Shown here: piece after piece, positions 34,775 to 43,467 of the stretch | Layout of the letters: every line of letters starts with the position of its first letter | Position numbering within the stretch: position 1 is the first letter of the stretch | Assembly (NCBI RefSeq): GCF_010093445.1 | Contig: NZ_PDWW01000002.1 | Span: forward strand, 232,381-296,380 | Direction: 5' to 3' | DNA: 64,000 nucleotides | Origin: Pseudoxanthomonas japonensis | Lineage (GTDB): Bacteria > Pseudomonadota > Gammaproteobacteria > Xanthomonadales > Xanthomonadaceae | Program-made: the position numbers and the translations under genes | Notes under the pieces: generated by a model | Told to the model about the DNA's origin: nothing | The model's database searches: none | What the model saw: the letters and a program-made list of their open reading frames with translations, nothing else

Positions 34775-35860
34775 TCAGTCCCCCAGCATCTGCGAGGTCT
34801 CGAACGGCAGCCGCAGCGTCACTTCAATGCCGCGTTCGAGGTTGCGCACGGAGAAACCGCTGGCCTCGCCGTACAGCACATGCAGCCGTTCGCGCGTGTT
34901 GCGCAGGCCCACGCCCTTGCCCGGCGGCAACTGGTCGCCTTCGAGGGCGCTGCAGCCCGGGCCATCGTCGGTCACCCGCAACACCAGCTGGTCGCCGTCG
35001 CGTTCGGCCGCGATCCGTAGCAGGCCTCCGGCGACCTGCTTGGCGACCGCGTACTTGATGGCGTTCTCCACCAGCGGCTGCAGCAGCAGGCTGGGCAGCA
35101 GGGCACGCCAGCAGTCTTCGTCGATGGCGGTCTCGATGCGCAGGCGCTCGGCGAAGCGGATCTTCTCGATGTCCAGGTACAGCGTCAGTGCATCCAGTTC
35201 CTGCCGCAGGGTGACGCGCTGCATCGGGTCGTTGTCCAGCGAGTGGCGCAGGAACGAGGACAGTCCCTGCACCATGCGGTTGGCGGTGGCGTTGTCGCGG
35301 TCCAGGATCAGCGTGGAGATGGCGTTGAGCGTGTTGAACAGGAAGTGCGGATTCAACTGGTAGCGCAGCATCTTCAGCTGCGCCTGGTGGGCCATGCTGC
35401 GGGCGGCGAGTGCGCGCGCGGTTTCGTCCTGCAGCTGCTGGTAGTACTTGATGCCCATGTAGGCGCCGACCCAGGCCAGCAGCACGTAGATGTAGCCCAG
35501 CGAGTAGGCGATGAATTCCAGCTGCGTGGTCGGCTTGCAGGTCTCGCAGAAGTCGACCAGTACTTCGCGGGTGACGAAATCGATGACGGCCGAACTGGCC
35601 AGGATCAGCGGCACCATCAGCGCCAGCAGGCGGCGCGGCGGCAGGCTCCAGCAGCTTTTCAGCACGTAGCGCAGGCCCAGCGTGACCAGCGCGCCCATGG
35701 TCGCGGCGGTGGCCGGCACGACCCAGTAGCCGGACGGCTTGCCGTGGGCGACCGCGTACAGGCAGCCCTGCGCGACGTACGCACCCCAGCCGGTCAGGTG
35801 CAGCAGCCAGAAGACGTGCTGGCGCGACAGGCTCAGCGGATGGGAGGTGGCGATGGCCAT
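34775..35860 (-). CDS. LytS-like sensor histidine kinase
   Basis: A 361-residue sensor with four membrane helices in its first 150 residues and no large periplasmic domain. A His_kinase domain follows, with the phospho-acceptor in QLNPHFLFNTLNAIS (His172), and an ATPase domain with PLVENAIKYAV and DDGPGC...GVGLRNTRERL. It resembles the AlgZ/LytS class that senses membrane state or small ligands. It is the first gene of a two-gene unit with the LytTR regulator. Confidence 0.92.
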   Translation of the reverse strand: MAIATSHPLSLSRQHVFWLLHLTGWGAYVAQGCLYAVAHGKPSGYWVVPATAATMGALVTLGLRYVLKSCWSLPPRRLLALMVPLILASSAVIDFVTREVLVDFCETCKPTTQLEFIAYSLGYIYVLLAWVGAYMGIKYYQQLQDETARALAARSMAHQAQLKMLRYQLNPHFLFNTLNAISTLILDRDNATANRMVQGLSSFLRHSLDNDPMQRVTLRQELDALTLYLDIEKIRFAERLRIETAIDEDCWRALLPSLLLQPLVENAIKYAVAKQVAGGLLRIAAERDGDQLVLRVTDDGPGCSALEGDQLPPGKGVGLRNTRERLHVLYGEASGFSVRNLERGIEVTLRLPFETSQMLGD

Positions 35861-35959
35861 GGTGTCGATCGGGACGCAGGTGGCGCCATGCTACCGCCCC
35901 GGCCGCTGGCCGCCCTCACGGTTGGTCGGCCCCGCGGCACGCTTGGGCGCATCCGCCGG

Positions 35960-36604
35960 TCACGTCAACGGTCCGGGCGGTTCGCCGTCGCCACCGGACT
36001 GCAGGGCGACCGGCAGGTGCCAGCCATAGGTCACCGCCATCATGCGCAGCCCGAAGCAGAGCCCCGCGCCGACCAGCGCACAGGGCAATGCCGGGAGCGC
36101 CAGCCAGTGGCCCAGTGCCACCACCAGCGCGCCGACCAGCGCCGCGACCGCGTACAGTTCGGCGCGCAGCACCAGCGGTACCTGCGCCAGCAGCACGTCG
36201 CGCGCGACGCCGCCGCCAATGCCGGTGAGCATGCCCATTGCCGCCGCCATCGGCGGGGAAATGCCGTATTCCAGTGCCTTCTGCGTACCCGCCACGGCGA
36301 ACAGCGCAAGCCCCATGGCATCGAACATGCGGACCGGATGATGGAGCTTCTCGATCAGCGGTGCGCGGAAGAAGGTCACGATGCCCGCGGCGAGTGAAGT
36401 GACCGGATAGCGCCAGTCGCTGAGCGCCGCCGGCGGCGTGGCACCGATCAGCAGGTCGCGGGTGATGCCGCCGGCGGTGGCCGCGATGAACGACAGCACC
36501 AGCACGCCGAAGATGTCCAGACGGCGGCGCACGCCGAGCGTTGCACCGCTGAGCGCGAACACGAACGTGCCGACCAGGTCGAGGATGAGGACGAGGGTAT
36601 CCAT
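35960..36604 (-). CDS. TRIC-like channel (YicG/UPF0126 family)
   Basis: A 214-residue membrane protein with seven helices built from two repeats of three plus one. The two repeats are marked by GGITRDLLIGATPP (about 45-58) and GGGVARDVLLAQVPL (about 130-144), the hallmark of this family. Bacterial members are homologues of eukaryotic trimeric intracellular cation channels. It stands alone on the minus strand. The exact ion is not known. Confidence 0.88.
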   Translation of the reverse strand: MDTLVLILDLVGTFVFALSGATLGVRRRLDIFGVLVLSFIAATAGGITRDLLIGATPPAALSDWRYPVTSLAAGIVTFFRAPLIEKLHHPVRMFDAMGLALFAVAGTQKALEYGISPPMAAAMGMLTGIGGGVARDVLLAQVPLVLRAELYAVAALVGALVVALGHWLALPALPCALVGAGLCFGLRMMAVTYGWHLPVALQSGGDGEPPGPLT

Positions 36605-36646
36605 GCCGGCATTGTGCCGCCGGCATGGCGCGCCCGCGAGCGCCGG

Positions 36647-37093
36647 TCAGGCCAGGATCGGCTGCATGCCTACACCCAGGCGGTTCCAGGCGTTGATGAC
36701 GGCCACCGCCATGGTCAGTTCGGCGATGCCGTGTTCGTCGAAATGCTCCTTCAGCGCCTCGTAAGTGGCGTCGGCCGGTGCGCCGGAAGGCAGGGTGGTC
36801 AGCTGTTCCGCCCACGCCAGCGCGGCACCCTCGCGGGCGTCGAAGAAACGGCTGTCGCGCCAGCCGGCCAGCGTGTGCAGCTTGCGCGGTTCCACGCCGG
36901 CCTTGACCAGGGCACTGCTGTGCATGTCCATGCAGTAGGCGCAGCCGTTGATCTGCGAGACGCGCAGGAACACCAGCTCCAGGAATTCCTTGCCCAGCAC
37001 GCCGTCGTGCACGGCGGTACTGGTGGCATAAAGGCCGCGGAAGGCCTCGGGGACGTGCTTGGGATAGTCGACGCGATGGAACTTCATGCTCAT
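36647..37093 (-). CDS. carboxymuconolactone decarboxylase / AhpD-like protein of the ECF41 module
   Basis: A 148-residue helical protein with the redox motif CAYCMDMHSSAL (C-x2-C-x3-H), as in AhpD-type alkylhydroperoxidases. The rest (MSMKFHRVDYPKHVPEAFRGL, EFLELVFLRVSQING) fits the carboxymuconolactone decarboxylase family. It lies 37 bp downstream of an ECF41 sigma factor gene and is the C in the COE (carboxymuconolactone decarboxylase, oxidoreductase, epimerase) partner set known for ECF41. Peroxide handling is likely but not proven. Confidence 0.88.
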   Translation of the reverse strand: MSMKFHRVDYPKHVPEAFRGLYATSTAVHDGVLGKEFLELVFLRVSQINGCAYCMDMHSSALVKAGVEPRKLHTLAGWRDSRFFDAREGAALAWAEQLTTLPSGAPADATYEALKEHFDEHGIAELTMAVAVINAWNRLGVGMQPILA

Positions 37094-37130
37094 GGCAGGG
37101 CCTCAATGGCGGCCACGATGGCCACCTTCG

Positions 37131-38018
37131 CTACCAGGACGCGCCACCGTCCTGCGCCGTGACACCCAAACCCAATTTGTCCGGATTGGCGAGGGTGAAC
37201 AGCTCGCTGATCTGTTCGCCATCGCTGATCGCGACCATCACCGCGGTCAATCGGCCATCGCGGTAGCGCAGGATCGCAGGCTCGCCGTTGACGGCCCCCA
37301 TGCGCCAGGTGATCGCCGGATCCTGCCGGCGATAGGCCGCCCAGAACAGGCGCGCGATGCGCACCGCGCCCAGCAATGGGCGGATGACGGCCGCCACCTT
37401 GCCGCCGCCATCGGACACCAGCCGCGCGTCCTCGCGCAGCAGCGCGGCGATCGCGGGCTGATCGCCGCGGCGAGCAGCGTGCATGAAGCGCTCCAGCAGG
37501 CGCCGATGGTTTTCAGGTGCCACGTCGAAACGCGGTCGCCCCGCCTGCACGCGTTCGCGGGCGCGATGCACCATCTGCCGGCAGTTGGCCTCGCTCTGAC
37601 CCAGCAGCGGCGCGATCTGCGCATAGTCGTAGTCGAAGGCCTCCTTCAGCAGGAAGGCGGCGCGTTCCTCCGGGCCCAGTCGCTCCAGCACCGCCAGGAA
37701 GGCCAGCGACACCTGTTCGGCGACCTCGGTCGCGTGTTCGGGGGTCGGGGATTCGTCGATCTCGGTGGGTTCGGGCAGCCAGGGACCGATGTAGTGCTCG
37801 CGCTGCACGCGCGCCGCGCGCAGGCGGTCGATGCCCAGGCGGGTGGCGGCGGTGACCAGCCAGGCTTCGGCATCGCGGATACCGCTGCGGTCGGTCTGCT
37901 GCCAGCGCAGCCAGGTGTCCTGGACGACGTCCTCGGCGTCGCTGCGGCTGCCGAGCAGGCGGTAGGACAGCGCAAACAGGCGGGGACGGTGGGTTTCGAA
38001 GGTGGTTTCGGCGTTCAT
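37131..38018 (-). CDS. ECF41-family RNA polymerase sigma factor with SnoaL-like C-terminal domain
   Basis: A 295-residue sigma factor. Regions sigma2 (about 10-75, DAEDVVQDTWLRWQQ) and sigma4 (about 110-165) are followed by a C-terminal extension of about 120 residues related to SnoaL-like folds. Three ECF41 signatures are visible: WLPEP between sigma2 and sigma4, DGGGK in the extension, and NPDKL near the C-terminus. In this group the extension itself controls activity, with no anti-sigma factor. The partner gene for carboxymuconolactone decarboxylase follows. A matching ECF41 promoter lies just upstream, so the gene is probably autoregulated. Confidence 0.92.
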   Translation of the reverse strand: MNAETTFETHRPRLFALSYRLLGSRSDAEDVVQDTWLRWQQTDRSGIRDAEAWLVTAATRLGIDRLRAARVQREHYIGPWLPEPTEIDESPTPEHATEVAEQVSLAFLAVLERLGPEERAAFLLKEAFDYDYAQIAPLLGQSEANCRQMVHRARERVQAGRPRFDVAPENHRRLLERFMHAARRGDQPAIAALLREDARLVSDGGGKVAAVIRPLLGAVRIARLFWAAYRRQDPAITWRMGAVNGEPAILRYRDGRLTAVMVAISDGEQISELFTLANPDKLGLGVTAQDGGASW

Positions 38019-38027
38019 GCGACCAAA

Positions 38028-38054
38028 GACGGGGCAGGACGGCGTGGCGTGACA
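38028..38054 (-). promoter_or_regulatory. ECF41-type promoter upstream of the sigma factor gene
   Basis: On the minus strand TGTCACG (38054-38048), a 16-bp gap, then CGTC (38031-38028). This matches the ECF41 consensus TGTCACA-N16-CGTC except for one base. Only nine bases lie between CGTC and the ATG, so the transcript is probably leaderless or nearly so. Confidence 0.7.
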
Positions 38055-38132
38055 GCCGGGCAGGGCGTCACTTTGGCCTAAAATGGCCGCTTCCGCCCGC
38101 TACCCCACCGGCAGCCCCCGGCTTTACGTCCC

Positions 38133-39650
38133 ATGACCTCGATCAAGCAAGAAGACCTCATCCAGTCCATCGCCGACGGCCTGCAGTACATCAGCTACTA
38201 CCACCCGGTCGACTACATCAAGAGCCTCGCCTCCGCGTACGAGCGCGAGGAATCCCCGGCGGCCAAGGACGCCATCGCCCAGATCCTGATCAACTCGCGC
38301 ATGTGCGCCGAGGGCCATCGCCCGATCTGCCAGGACACCGGCATCGTTACCGTGTTCCTCGAGATCGGCATGGACGTGCGCTGGGAAGACGCCACGATGG
38401 GCGTGGAGGACATGGTCCACGAGGGTGTGCGCCGCGCGTACAACCATCCGGACAACAAGCTGCGCGCCAGCGTGCTGGCCGATCCGGCCGGCAAGCGCAC
38501 CAACACCAAGGACAACACGCCGGGCGTGGTCAACGTGAAGGTCGTGCCGGGCAACACCGTCGACGTCATCGTCGCCGCCAAGGGCGGTGGCTCGGAGGCG
38601 AAGTCGAAGTTCGCCATGCTCAACCCGTCCGACTCCATCGTCGACTGGGTGCTGAAGACCGTGCCGACGATGGGCGCCGGCTGGTGCCCGCCGGGCATGC
38701 TCGGCATCGGCATCGGCGGTACCGCCGAGAAGGCGATGCTGCTGGCGAAGGAATCGCTGATGGAGCCGATCGACATCACCGAGCTGCAGGCGCGTGGCGC
38801 CAGCAACCGCGCCGAGGAACTGCGGCTTGAGTTGTACGAGAAGGTCAATGCGCTCGGCATCGGTGCGCAGGGCTTGGGTGGCCTGACCACGGTGCTCGAC
38901 ATCAAGGTCAAGGATTACCCGACCCACGCGGCCAACCTGCCGGTGGCGATGATTCCGAACTGCGCCGCCACGCGCCACGCGCATTTCACCCTCGACGGCA
39001 GCGGCCCGGTGATGCTGGATCCGCCGTCGCTGGAAGACTGGCCGGAACTGACCTACGACGCGTCGAAGGGGCGCCGCGTCGACCTCGATACGCTGACCCA
39101 GGCCGATGTCGCCAGTTGGAAGCCGGGCGAAGTGCTGCTGCTCAACGGCAAGCTGCTGACCGGTCGCGACGCCGCGCACAAGCGCATGGTCGACATGCTC
39201 AACAAGGGCGAGCCGCTGCCGGTCGACCTGAAGGGGCGCTTCATCTACTACGTCGGGCCGGTCGATCCGGTCCGTGATGAAGTCGTCGGCCCTGCCGGCC
39301 CGACCACCGCCACGCGCATGGACAAGTTCACCGAACAGGTGCTGGCGCAGACCGGCCTGCTGGGCATGGTCGGCAAGGCCGAGCGCGGCCCGGCCGCCAT
39401 CGAGGCGATTCGGAAGCATCAGTCTGCTTATCTGATGGCGGTCGGCGGCGCGGCCTACCTGGTGTCGAAGGCGATCAAGGCGGCGAAGGTCGTCGGCTTC
39501 GCCGACCTGGGCATGGAAGCGATCTACGAATTCACCGTGCAGGACATGCCGGTGACCGTGGCCGTCGATTCGCAAGGCACTTCGGTGCACCAGACCGGCC
39601 CGAAGGAATGGCAGGCGCGGATCGGGAAGATTCCGGTGGTGGTGGCATAG
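38133..39650 (+). CDS. fumarate hydratase, class I (Fe-S type)
   Basis: A 505-residue enzyme of the TCA cycle that interconverts fumarate and malate with a [4Fe-4S] cluster. Cluster cysteines are expected in PICQDTG, GWCPPG and PNCAATRH. The N-terminal alpha domain (about 1-330) and C-terminal beta domain (about 340-505, LLNGKLLTGRDAAHKRM and GPTTATRMDKF) are fused in one chain, as in FumA/FumB. Length and motifs are complete. The start MTSIKQEDL is the first ATG. It is divergent from the ECF41 gene, with 114 bp between them. Confidence 0.94.
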   Translation: MTSIKQEDLIQSIADGLQYISYYHPVDYIKSLASAYEREESPAAKDAIAQILINSRMCAEGHRPICQDTGIVTVFLEIGMDVRWEDATMGVEDMVHEGVRRAYNHPDNKLRASVLADPAGKRTNTKDNTPGVVNVKVVPGNTVDVIVAAKGGGSEAKSKFAMLNPSDSIVDWVLKTVPTMGAGWCPPGMLGIGIGGTAEKAMLLAKESLMEPIDITELQARGASNRAEELRLELYEKVNALGIGAQGLGGLTTVLDIKVKDYPTHAANLPVAMIPNCAATRHAHFTLDGSGPVMLDPPSLEDWPELTYDASKGRRVDLDTLTQADVASWKPGEVLLLNGKLLTGRDAAHKRMVDMLNKGEPLPVDLKGRFIYYVGPVDPVRDEVVGPAGPTTATRMDKFTEQVLAQTGLLGMVGKAERGPAAIEAIRKHQSAYLMAVGGAAYLVSKAIKAAKVVGFADLGMEAIYEFTVQDMPVTVAVDSQGTSVHQTGPKEWQARIGKIPVVVA

Positions 39651-39654
39651 CGCT

Positions 39655-39808
39655 GTTCCCTTCTCCCTTCGGGAGAAGAGCCTGCCCCGTACTTGATACG
39701 GGGTGCCCGAAGGGCGGATGAGGGTAAGGCGGAGTCAGGATGCTCGAGCCATTCGGACTTTCGTCGCCCCTCACCCCAACCCCTCTCCCGCAGGGAGAGG
39801 GGCTTCAA
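39655..39808. repeat. REP-like palindromes after the fumarase gene
   Basis: CCCTTCTCCCTTCGGGAGAA near 39659, CCCCGTACTTGATACGGGG near 39685 and CCCCTCTCCCGCAGGGAGAG near 39780 are three adjacent hairpins. They separate fumarase from the glutathione transferase gene. Confidence 0.75.
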
Positions 39809-39824
39809 CCTCAGAGGCCCATGA

Positions 39825-40460
39825 ATGTCGACAACCCTCTACTACTCCCGCAGTACCGCCAGCCTGGTCGTCCACTGGCTGCTGATCGAGCTGGGTATCC
39901 CGCACGAGCTGCATGAGCTGGACTTCGACAAGCGCGACCAGAAGTCGGACGACTACCTGAAGCTCAATCCGGCCGGCGTGGTGCCGACGCTGGTGATGGA
40001 CGGGCAGGTCATCACCGAGACGGCAGCGATCCTGATGCAGCTGGCCGACACGCATCCGCGTGCCGAACTCGCGCCCGCGGTGGCGACCACCCAGAGGGCG
40101 CAGTACTACCGTTGGATGCTGTTCTGTGCGAATACCCTGATGCCGGCGTATCGCGCGTGGTTCTACCCGGACGAGATCGCCGGTGAAGCCAATATCCCGG
40201 CTTCGCAGGATCACGCCCGCGCCAAGCTGGAAAAGGCCTGGGGACAGGTCGCCGACCATCTGGAAGCGCACGGCCCGTACCTGCTCGGGCCGCAACGCTC
40301 TGCTGCCGATTTCCTGCTGACCATGCTGATGCGCTGGTCACGCAACATGCCGAAATCGACCGATACCTGGCCGGTGCTGCAGGCCTACGCGCAGCGCATG
40401 AAGGCGTTGCCGAGCTTCAGGGAAGTCTATGCCCGCGAGGGGCTGACGGACTGGACGTGA
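39825..40460 (+). CDS. glutathione S-transferase family protein
   Basis: A 211-residue protein with a thioredoxin-like N-terminal domain (about 1-80: TLYYSRSTASLVVHWLL, NPAGVVPTLVMDG, ITETAAILMQLAD) and a helical C-terminal domain. The cis-proline is in GVVPTL and the E-T/S glutathione-binding pair in ITETAAI. YYSRSTASL resembles the beta/GTT1-like classes. The ATG at 39825 is used because an ATG four bases earlier is out of frame. The substrate is unknown. Confidence 0.9.
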   Translation: MSTTLYYSRSTASLVVHWLLIELGIPHELHELDFDKRDQKSDDYLKLNPAGVVPTLVMDGQVITETAAILMQLADTHPRAELAPAVATTQRAQYYRWMLFCANTLMPAYRAWFYPDEIAGEANIPASQDHARAKLEKAWGQVADHLEAHGPYLLGPQRSAADFLLTMLMRWSRNMPKSTDTWPVLQAYAQRMKALPSFREVYAREGLTDWT

Positions 40461-40476
40461 TCGGACGCCGCTTTCT

Positions 40477-40615
40477 GTAGGAGCGACGTGAGTCGCGACC
40501 GTGGACCCTGAGTGGCATCGGTCCTGGCTTGAATATGGACAATGCCGGATACGCAGCGCGCCAGATGACGCTATCAGCTGCCATGATGTGCGGTCGCGAC
40601 TTACGTCGCTCCTAC
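40477..40615. repeat. GTAGGAGCGAC inverted repeat
   Basis: GTAGGAGCGACGTGAGTCGC (40477-) is mirrored by GCGACTTACGTCGCTCCTAC ending at 40615, around about 90 bp. It fills the gap between two convergent genes and is a common extragenic palindrome type. Confidence 0.8.
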
Positions 40616-40634
40616 AACAGGCGATACCGGTCCC

Positions 40635-41744
40635 TCAGTCCACGTACTCGTCGAACTTCTTCCCGCCCTGGAACGGCATCAGGTGCTGGCGCAGGATGCC
40701 GCGCGGCACCGTCTCCAGCTTCATCACGCCGTACTCCTCCGGCCAGTCTTCCTGCTTCGGCGGCAGTTTGAACGTGCCCATCAGCATGTCCACCAGCGGC
40801 AGGTGGATGGCGTAGTTCACGTCCAGGTAGTCCTTGTGCCTCGCGTGATGCCAGTGGTGATAGCGCGGCAGCACCAGCAGGTACTCCAGCCAGCCGAAGC
40901 GGACGCCGAGGTTGGCATGCGCCAGCACGGCCTGCAGGCCAACCAGGATCACGTACGCGTTCACCGCCGGTGTCGAGAAGCCGAGAATCAGCAGCGGCAG
41001 CAGCACCGCGCTGCGGGTCAGCACGATCTCGACGATATGGATGCGCGAGCCGGCCAGCCAGTCCATCTCGCGGCTGGAGTGATGCACGGCATGGAAGCGC
41101 CAGAGCCACGGGATGTTGTGGTACGCGCGATGCAGCAGTGCCTGCGCCAGATCGGCGACGAACACCGCGATCAGGAACTGCGCCCACACCGGCAGCGACT
41201 GGATCGCATCCTTCAGCGCCGGAAACGCCGCCAGCCCGGCGATGGTCGACGTGGATGCGGTCACCAGGATCAGGATGAACTGCACCAGCATGTGGCTCAT
41301 GAAGAAGTAGGTGACGTCGGTGCGCCATCCCGGGCGCAGCGGCGAGATCCGGCGCTTGCCCAGGTAGTGTTCCAGCGGCACGAACACCAGCGCCGAGAAG
41401 AACAGCGAGATGACGAACCAGTCCAGGCCCAGCGAATACGGTGTCTTGCCGATCGCGTCGAACTGCACGTTGGTGCCACCCAGCAGCACCGCCAGCGTGG
41501 CGCTGCCCACGCCGATCATCGCGATGCGCTTGTTGCGGTCGCGCAGGATGGCCCACGTACCCATCGCGAACGCCGCGGCCAGTCCCACCAGCAGCAGGTG
41601 GCGGGCGAACTGTTCGTTGTAGGCCGCGCGGAACTCCTTGCTGGTCAGAAGTTCCGGAAAATGGAAACAGGCCACCGCCATCAGGCTGAGCAGGCCGAGC
41701 AGGGCGGATGAGTAGGCGAAGAACGAGCGGCGTTGGCGTGACAT
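40635..41744 (-). CDS. sterol desaturase / fatty acid hydroxylase family protein
   Basis: A 369-residue membrane protein with about six helices. The di-iron histidine boxes are HRAYHNIPW, HAVHHSS and YHHWHHARHKD in the order H-x3-H, H-x2-HH, HH-x2-HH expected for the family. The first 110 residues are an extra membrane region (FFAYSSALLGLLSLMAVACFHF). Such enzymes hydroxylate or desaturate lipids; the true substrate here is not known. Confidence 0.88.
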   Translation of the reverse strand: MSRQRRSFFAYSSALLGLLSLMAVACFHFPELLTSKEFRAAYNEQFARHLLLVGLAAAFAMGTWAILRDRNKRIAMIGVGSATLAVLLGGTNVQFDAIGKTPYSLGLDWFVISLFFSALVFVPLEHYLGKRRISPLRPGWRTDVTYFFMSHMLVQFILILVTASTSTIAGLAAFPALKDAIQSLPVWAQFLIAVFVADLAQALLHRAYHNIPWLWRFHAVHHSSREMDWLAGSRIHIVEIVLTRSAVLLPLLILGFSTPAVNAYVILVGLQAVLAHANLGVRFGWLEYLLVLPRYHHWHHARHKDYLDVNYAIHLPLVDMLMGTFKLPPKQEDWPEEYGVMKLETVPRGILRQHLMPFQGGKKFDEYVD

Positions 41745-41788
41745 GAAGCGTCCTGGCAGGCGGTGCGATTCCTGCGCAGGATCTTACG

Positions 41789-42208
41789 TCAGGCGAGACG
41801 GTTTCCGGCCGCATCGACGACCGCCTCACCGTCTTCCTTGCTGAAGGCGCCACGTTGCGGCTGCGCCAGGATGTCCAGTACGACTTCCGAAGGACGGCAC
41901 AGCTTCGTGCCCAGCGCCGTGACCACGATCGGCCGGTTGATCAGCACCGGATGCGCCAGCATGGCGTCGATCAGCGCCTCGTCGCCGGCATCGGCGAGGC
42001 CGAGCTCCGCATAGGCGTTCTCTTTCGCGCGGACGACATCCCGGACGGGAACGGCCATCGCCTGGATCAGCGCCAGCAGCGTGGTGCGGTCGGGAGGCGT
42101 CTTCAGGTACTCGATCACACGGGGTTCGATGCCCGCATTGCGGATCAGGCCCAGTGTGTTGCGCGAGGTGCCGCAGGCCGGGTTGTGGTAGATCGTCACC
42201 TCGTCCAT
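41789..42208 (-). CDS. arsC: arsenate reductase, glutaredoxin-coupled (ArsC family)
   Basis: A 139-residue protein with the catalytic motif HNPACGTSRNTL (cysteine at residue 12) and the later ITALGTKLCRPSE-like VVTALGTKLCRPSEVVLDIL carrying the arsenate-contact arginine. The length is typical of the glutaredoxin-linked ArsC class. Its ATG shares one base with the stop codon of the phospholipase gene (TGATG). There is no ars operon here, so it may be a Spx/ArsC-like housekeeping protein. Confidence 0.9.
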   Translation of the reverse strand: MDEVTIYHNPACGTSRNTLGLIRNAGIEPRVIEYLKTPPDRTTLLALIQAMAVPVRDVVRAKENAYAELGLADAGDEALIDAMLAHPVLINRPIVVTALGTKLCRPSEVVLDILAQPQRGAFSKEDGEAVVDAAGNRLA

Positions 42209-43392
42209 CAGTACCAGTCCAGCAGCGAGATACCCAGGCCCACGTACGTGGCCTTGTGGTTGTAGTCGATCAGGCTTTCGCCATAGCCATGGAAGACCTG
42301 CACGTGGCCGCGGAAGGCGCGATTGATCGGGAAGCCGTAGTCCACCTGCACGGCGCCGTGCGATTCGTCGCCACCGCGCAGCGAATGCCGGCCCAGCACC
42401 GTGAAGACATGGCCATTGCGCGCATAGGTCAGCATCGCGTCGCCGCGGCCGATGTAGTTCTCGATATCGGGGTTGTCGTCGTCGTTGCCGTCCGGAATTC
42501 GGTACCACGGCCGCAGCACCAGCGCCCAGTTCTCGCGGTCCAGGCCGACGGTGGCGATGACGCGGTTCCAGCTGCGCGACAGCGGATCGCCGCGGCCGTT
42601 GGACTGGTGGTTCAGCGCGATGCCGGTCATGCGGCCCTTCCAGCCCGCGATGCTGTAGTTGTTGCGGAACACCAGCATCACTTCCGGCTCGTAGTTGGTC
42701 TCGCGGAACGGGCGCGACTCCTCGCCGTTGTAGACCTGCCAGCGCGAGCTCTGGGTATACGCACCCCAGACGTCGCCATTGTCGCCGAACACGTTTTCCG
42801 CGAACTTGGTCTTGAAGCTCAGCTGGAATTTCGCCTCGATATCCTGCAGTTCCTGCGCTTCGGTCACCGTGTTGTCCGGGTTGGGAGACGACGGCATCTC
42901 GTTGACCTGGCTGGTCCAGAACGCCGGCAGCAGGTACATGGGCTTGTACGCGCGCAACTGGAACACGCCGAGCTTGGAGTCCTTGGCCAGTTCCCAGCGG
43001 CTGTCGAGCAGCGATCCGCGGCCCGCGTTGGCGATCAGGTCGGCTTCGGCCGCCTCGTCGACCCGGAACCAGGCGCCCATCCGCCGCCGGGCGCGCTCGC
43101 TCAACGGCAGATCGGCGGCCTTGGCGGCTTCCGCGTCGGCGCGGGCCGCTGCACGCGCCTGCTCGCGAGCCTGCGCCTCGGCCTCCTTGGCTGCGCGTGC
43201 CTGTTCGTCGGCGGTCCGCGTGTCGCGGGCACTCCTGCCCAGCGCCTGGTCGTAGCACGCCAGGCGCGCGGCATCGTTCTCCAGCAGGAAGCAGGCTTCG
43301 GCCGAGGGAGTGGCCGGCGCGTCCTGCGCCTGCGCGGCGAACGAGAGGGAAACGCCGATGGCCAGCGGCAGGAGTCGGGCGCGATGCGTCAT
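42208..43392 (-). CDS. pldA: outer-membrane phospholipase A
   Basis: A 394-residue outer-membrane phospholipase A1. The active site ALNHQSNGRGDPLSRSWNR gives His262, Ser264 and Asn276, exactly the spacing of the E. coli triad H142, S144, N156. A signal peptide (about 1-22) is followed by an extra segment with CFLLENDAARLACYDQ, then an alanine/glutamate-rich coiled-coil stretch (about 60-95), both absent from the E. coli protein. The 12-strand barrel ends in LLDWY, an aromatic terminus. It degrades misplaced outer-leaflet phospholipids in a calcium-dependent way. Confidence 0.92.
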   Translation of the reverse strand: MTHRARLLPLAIGVSLSFAAQAQDAPATPSAEACFLLENDAARLACYDQALGRSARDTRTADEQARAAKEAEAQAREQARAAARADAEAAKAADLPLSERARRRMGAWFRVDEAAEADLIANAGRGSLLDSRWELAKDSKLGVFQLRAYKPMYLLPAFWTSQVNEMPSSPNPDNTVTEAQELQDIEAKFQLSFKTKFAENVFGDNGDVWGAYTQSSRWQVYNGEESRPFRETNYEPEVMLVFRNNYSIAGWKGRMTGIALNHQSNGRGDPLSRSWNRVIATVGLDRENWALVLRPWYRIPDGNDDDNPDIENYIGRGDAMLTYARNGHVFTVLGRHSLRGGDESHGAVQVDYGFPINRAFRGHVQVFHGYGESLIDYNHKATYVGLGISLLDWY

Positions 43393-43467
43393 GCGGGGCT
43401 CGATGGGAGGGGCGAGTGGGGAGCGGTATTCTGCCAGCCGTGGACGCGAAGGCGCGTCGACATGGCC

